DNA of 64,000 nt from JAMHWF01 sp048500255 (GTDB lineage: Bacteria; Pseudomonadota; Gammaproteobacteria; Burkholderiales; Burkholderiaceae_C). Position 1 is the first letter of the stretch. Each line of letters starts with the position of its first letter. The translations under genes and the position numbers were made by a program. The stretch covers positions 992,001 to 1,056,000 of the forward strand of contig JASNYH010000001.1 of the NCBI GenBank assembly GCA_048500255.1, in the 5' to 3' direction. This document shows positions 63,678-64,000 of this stretch, piece by piece. A model generated the notes under the pieces. That model made no database searches. It was given only the letters and a program-made list of their open reading frames with translations, and was not told the origin of the DNA.

Positions 63678-64000
63678 ATGGCGATGCGTCAACCGATCGA
63701 AAGCGGCGTGCCGGACAACAAGCCCTACCTGCACCCGACGCTGCTCAAGAACTACGGCAACTGGAAGTACCACGACCGCCCGCGACCGGGTGTGCTGCAC
63801 CACGTGTCGCACACCGGCGACGAGGTCTGGACGGTGCGCGCCGGCACGCAGCGGCAGATGGACGTGCACACGATCCGCAAGCTGTGCGACATCGCCGACA
63901 CGTATGCCGAGGGGCACGTGCGCTTCACGATCCGCAGCAACATCGAGTTCATGGTCAGCGACGCGACCAAGGTCGACCCGCTGATCCACGCGTTGCAGGA
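63678..64000 (+). CDS. dsrB: Dissimilatory sulfite reductase beta subunit, partial
   Basis: The first 107 codons are in the window; the gene continues beyond the right edge. HPTLLKNYGNWKYHDRPRPG, VWTVRAGTQRQMDVHTIRKL and RFTIRSNIEFMVSD match DsrB. Forms the siroheme-containing alpha2-beta2 enzyme with DsrA. It follows dsrA by 38 bp after an AGGAG site. Further dsr genes (EFHCMKL) are expected downstream. Confidence 0.95.
   Translation, partial: MAMRQPIESGVPDNKPYLHPTLLKNYGNWKYHDRPRPGVLHHVSHTGDEVWTVRAGTQRQMDVHTIRKLCDIADTYAEGHVRFTIRSNIEFMVSDATKVDPLIHALQ

Overview
The window reads as chromosomal DNA of a high-GC betaproteobacterium, most likely a Burkholderiales-type organism that combines degradation of aromatic compounds with lithotrophic sulfur oxidation. 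The evidence is gene content: orphan tripartite tricarboxylate (Bug) receptors, a PobR/PobA pair, a LigAB-type gallate dioxygenase, and reverse-type dissimilatory sulfite reductase dsrAB with TusA, DsrE2 and YeeE. I cannot name the species. No tRNA, rRNA, CRISPR array, insertion sequence or prophage is visible.

Region 1 (1-30.4 kb) is an aromatic and carboxylate catabolic block. A leftward operon (8.8 kb to the left edge) encodes a molybdopterin transhydroxylase/hydroxylase of the pyrogallol-phloroglucinol transhydroxylase family (large and small subunit), two cupins, a 3-hydroxyisobutyrate-dehydrogenase-like reductase, an atypical M24 protein, an aldehyde dehydrogenase and the start of a thiamine-diphosphate 2-oxoacid dehydrogenase E1. 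Next come a quinone-oxidoreductase-like MDR protein, a TRAP transporter, two closely related LysR regulators with near-identical divergent promoter regions, and a gallate dioxygenase. As I recall them, the anaerobic resorcinol and 3,5-dihydroxybenzoate clusters of Azoarcus and Thauera have the same components: transhydroxylase-like hydroxylase, 2-oxoacid-dehydrogenase-like hydroxybenzoquinone dehydrogenase, TRAP transporter, LysR control. Further right are an IclR-controlled FAD oxidoreductase/Bug/MFS operon, a CoA-ligase/Bug pair and pobR/pobA.

Region 2 (30.4-51.6 kb) is a surface polysaccharide island that looks less GC-rich than its surroundings. It has a secreted glycoside-hydrolase-like lipoprotein, a Rieske-reductase fusion, then glycosyltransferases, an epimerase, a tyrosine autokinase, a Wzx flippase, a DUF6351 secreted hydrolase, a Wzy-like polymerase, an acetyltransferase, an FkbM methyltransferase and a VanZ-like protein. 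Toxin-antitoxin modules sit on both sides: HicAB and a decayed TacAT remnant on the left, VapBC and Xre-RES on the right.

Region 3 (52.4-64 kb) is for sulfur oxidation. tusA-dsrE2-yeeE forms one operon. dsrA and the start of dsrB run off the right edge. Divergent from dsrA is a tightly packed ten-gene leftward operon of mostly uncharacterised proteins: a 74-aa protein, a Cas6/Cmx6-like protein without CRISPR, a DsrC homologue lacking both redox cysteines, a TauD-type dioxygenase, a ferredoxin reductase with an N-terminal HTH-like segment, an S24 (LexA-like) protein without its catalytic lysine, and four conserved unknowns. This dsr-linked operon and the transhydroxylase operon are the two best candidates for little-described systems.
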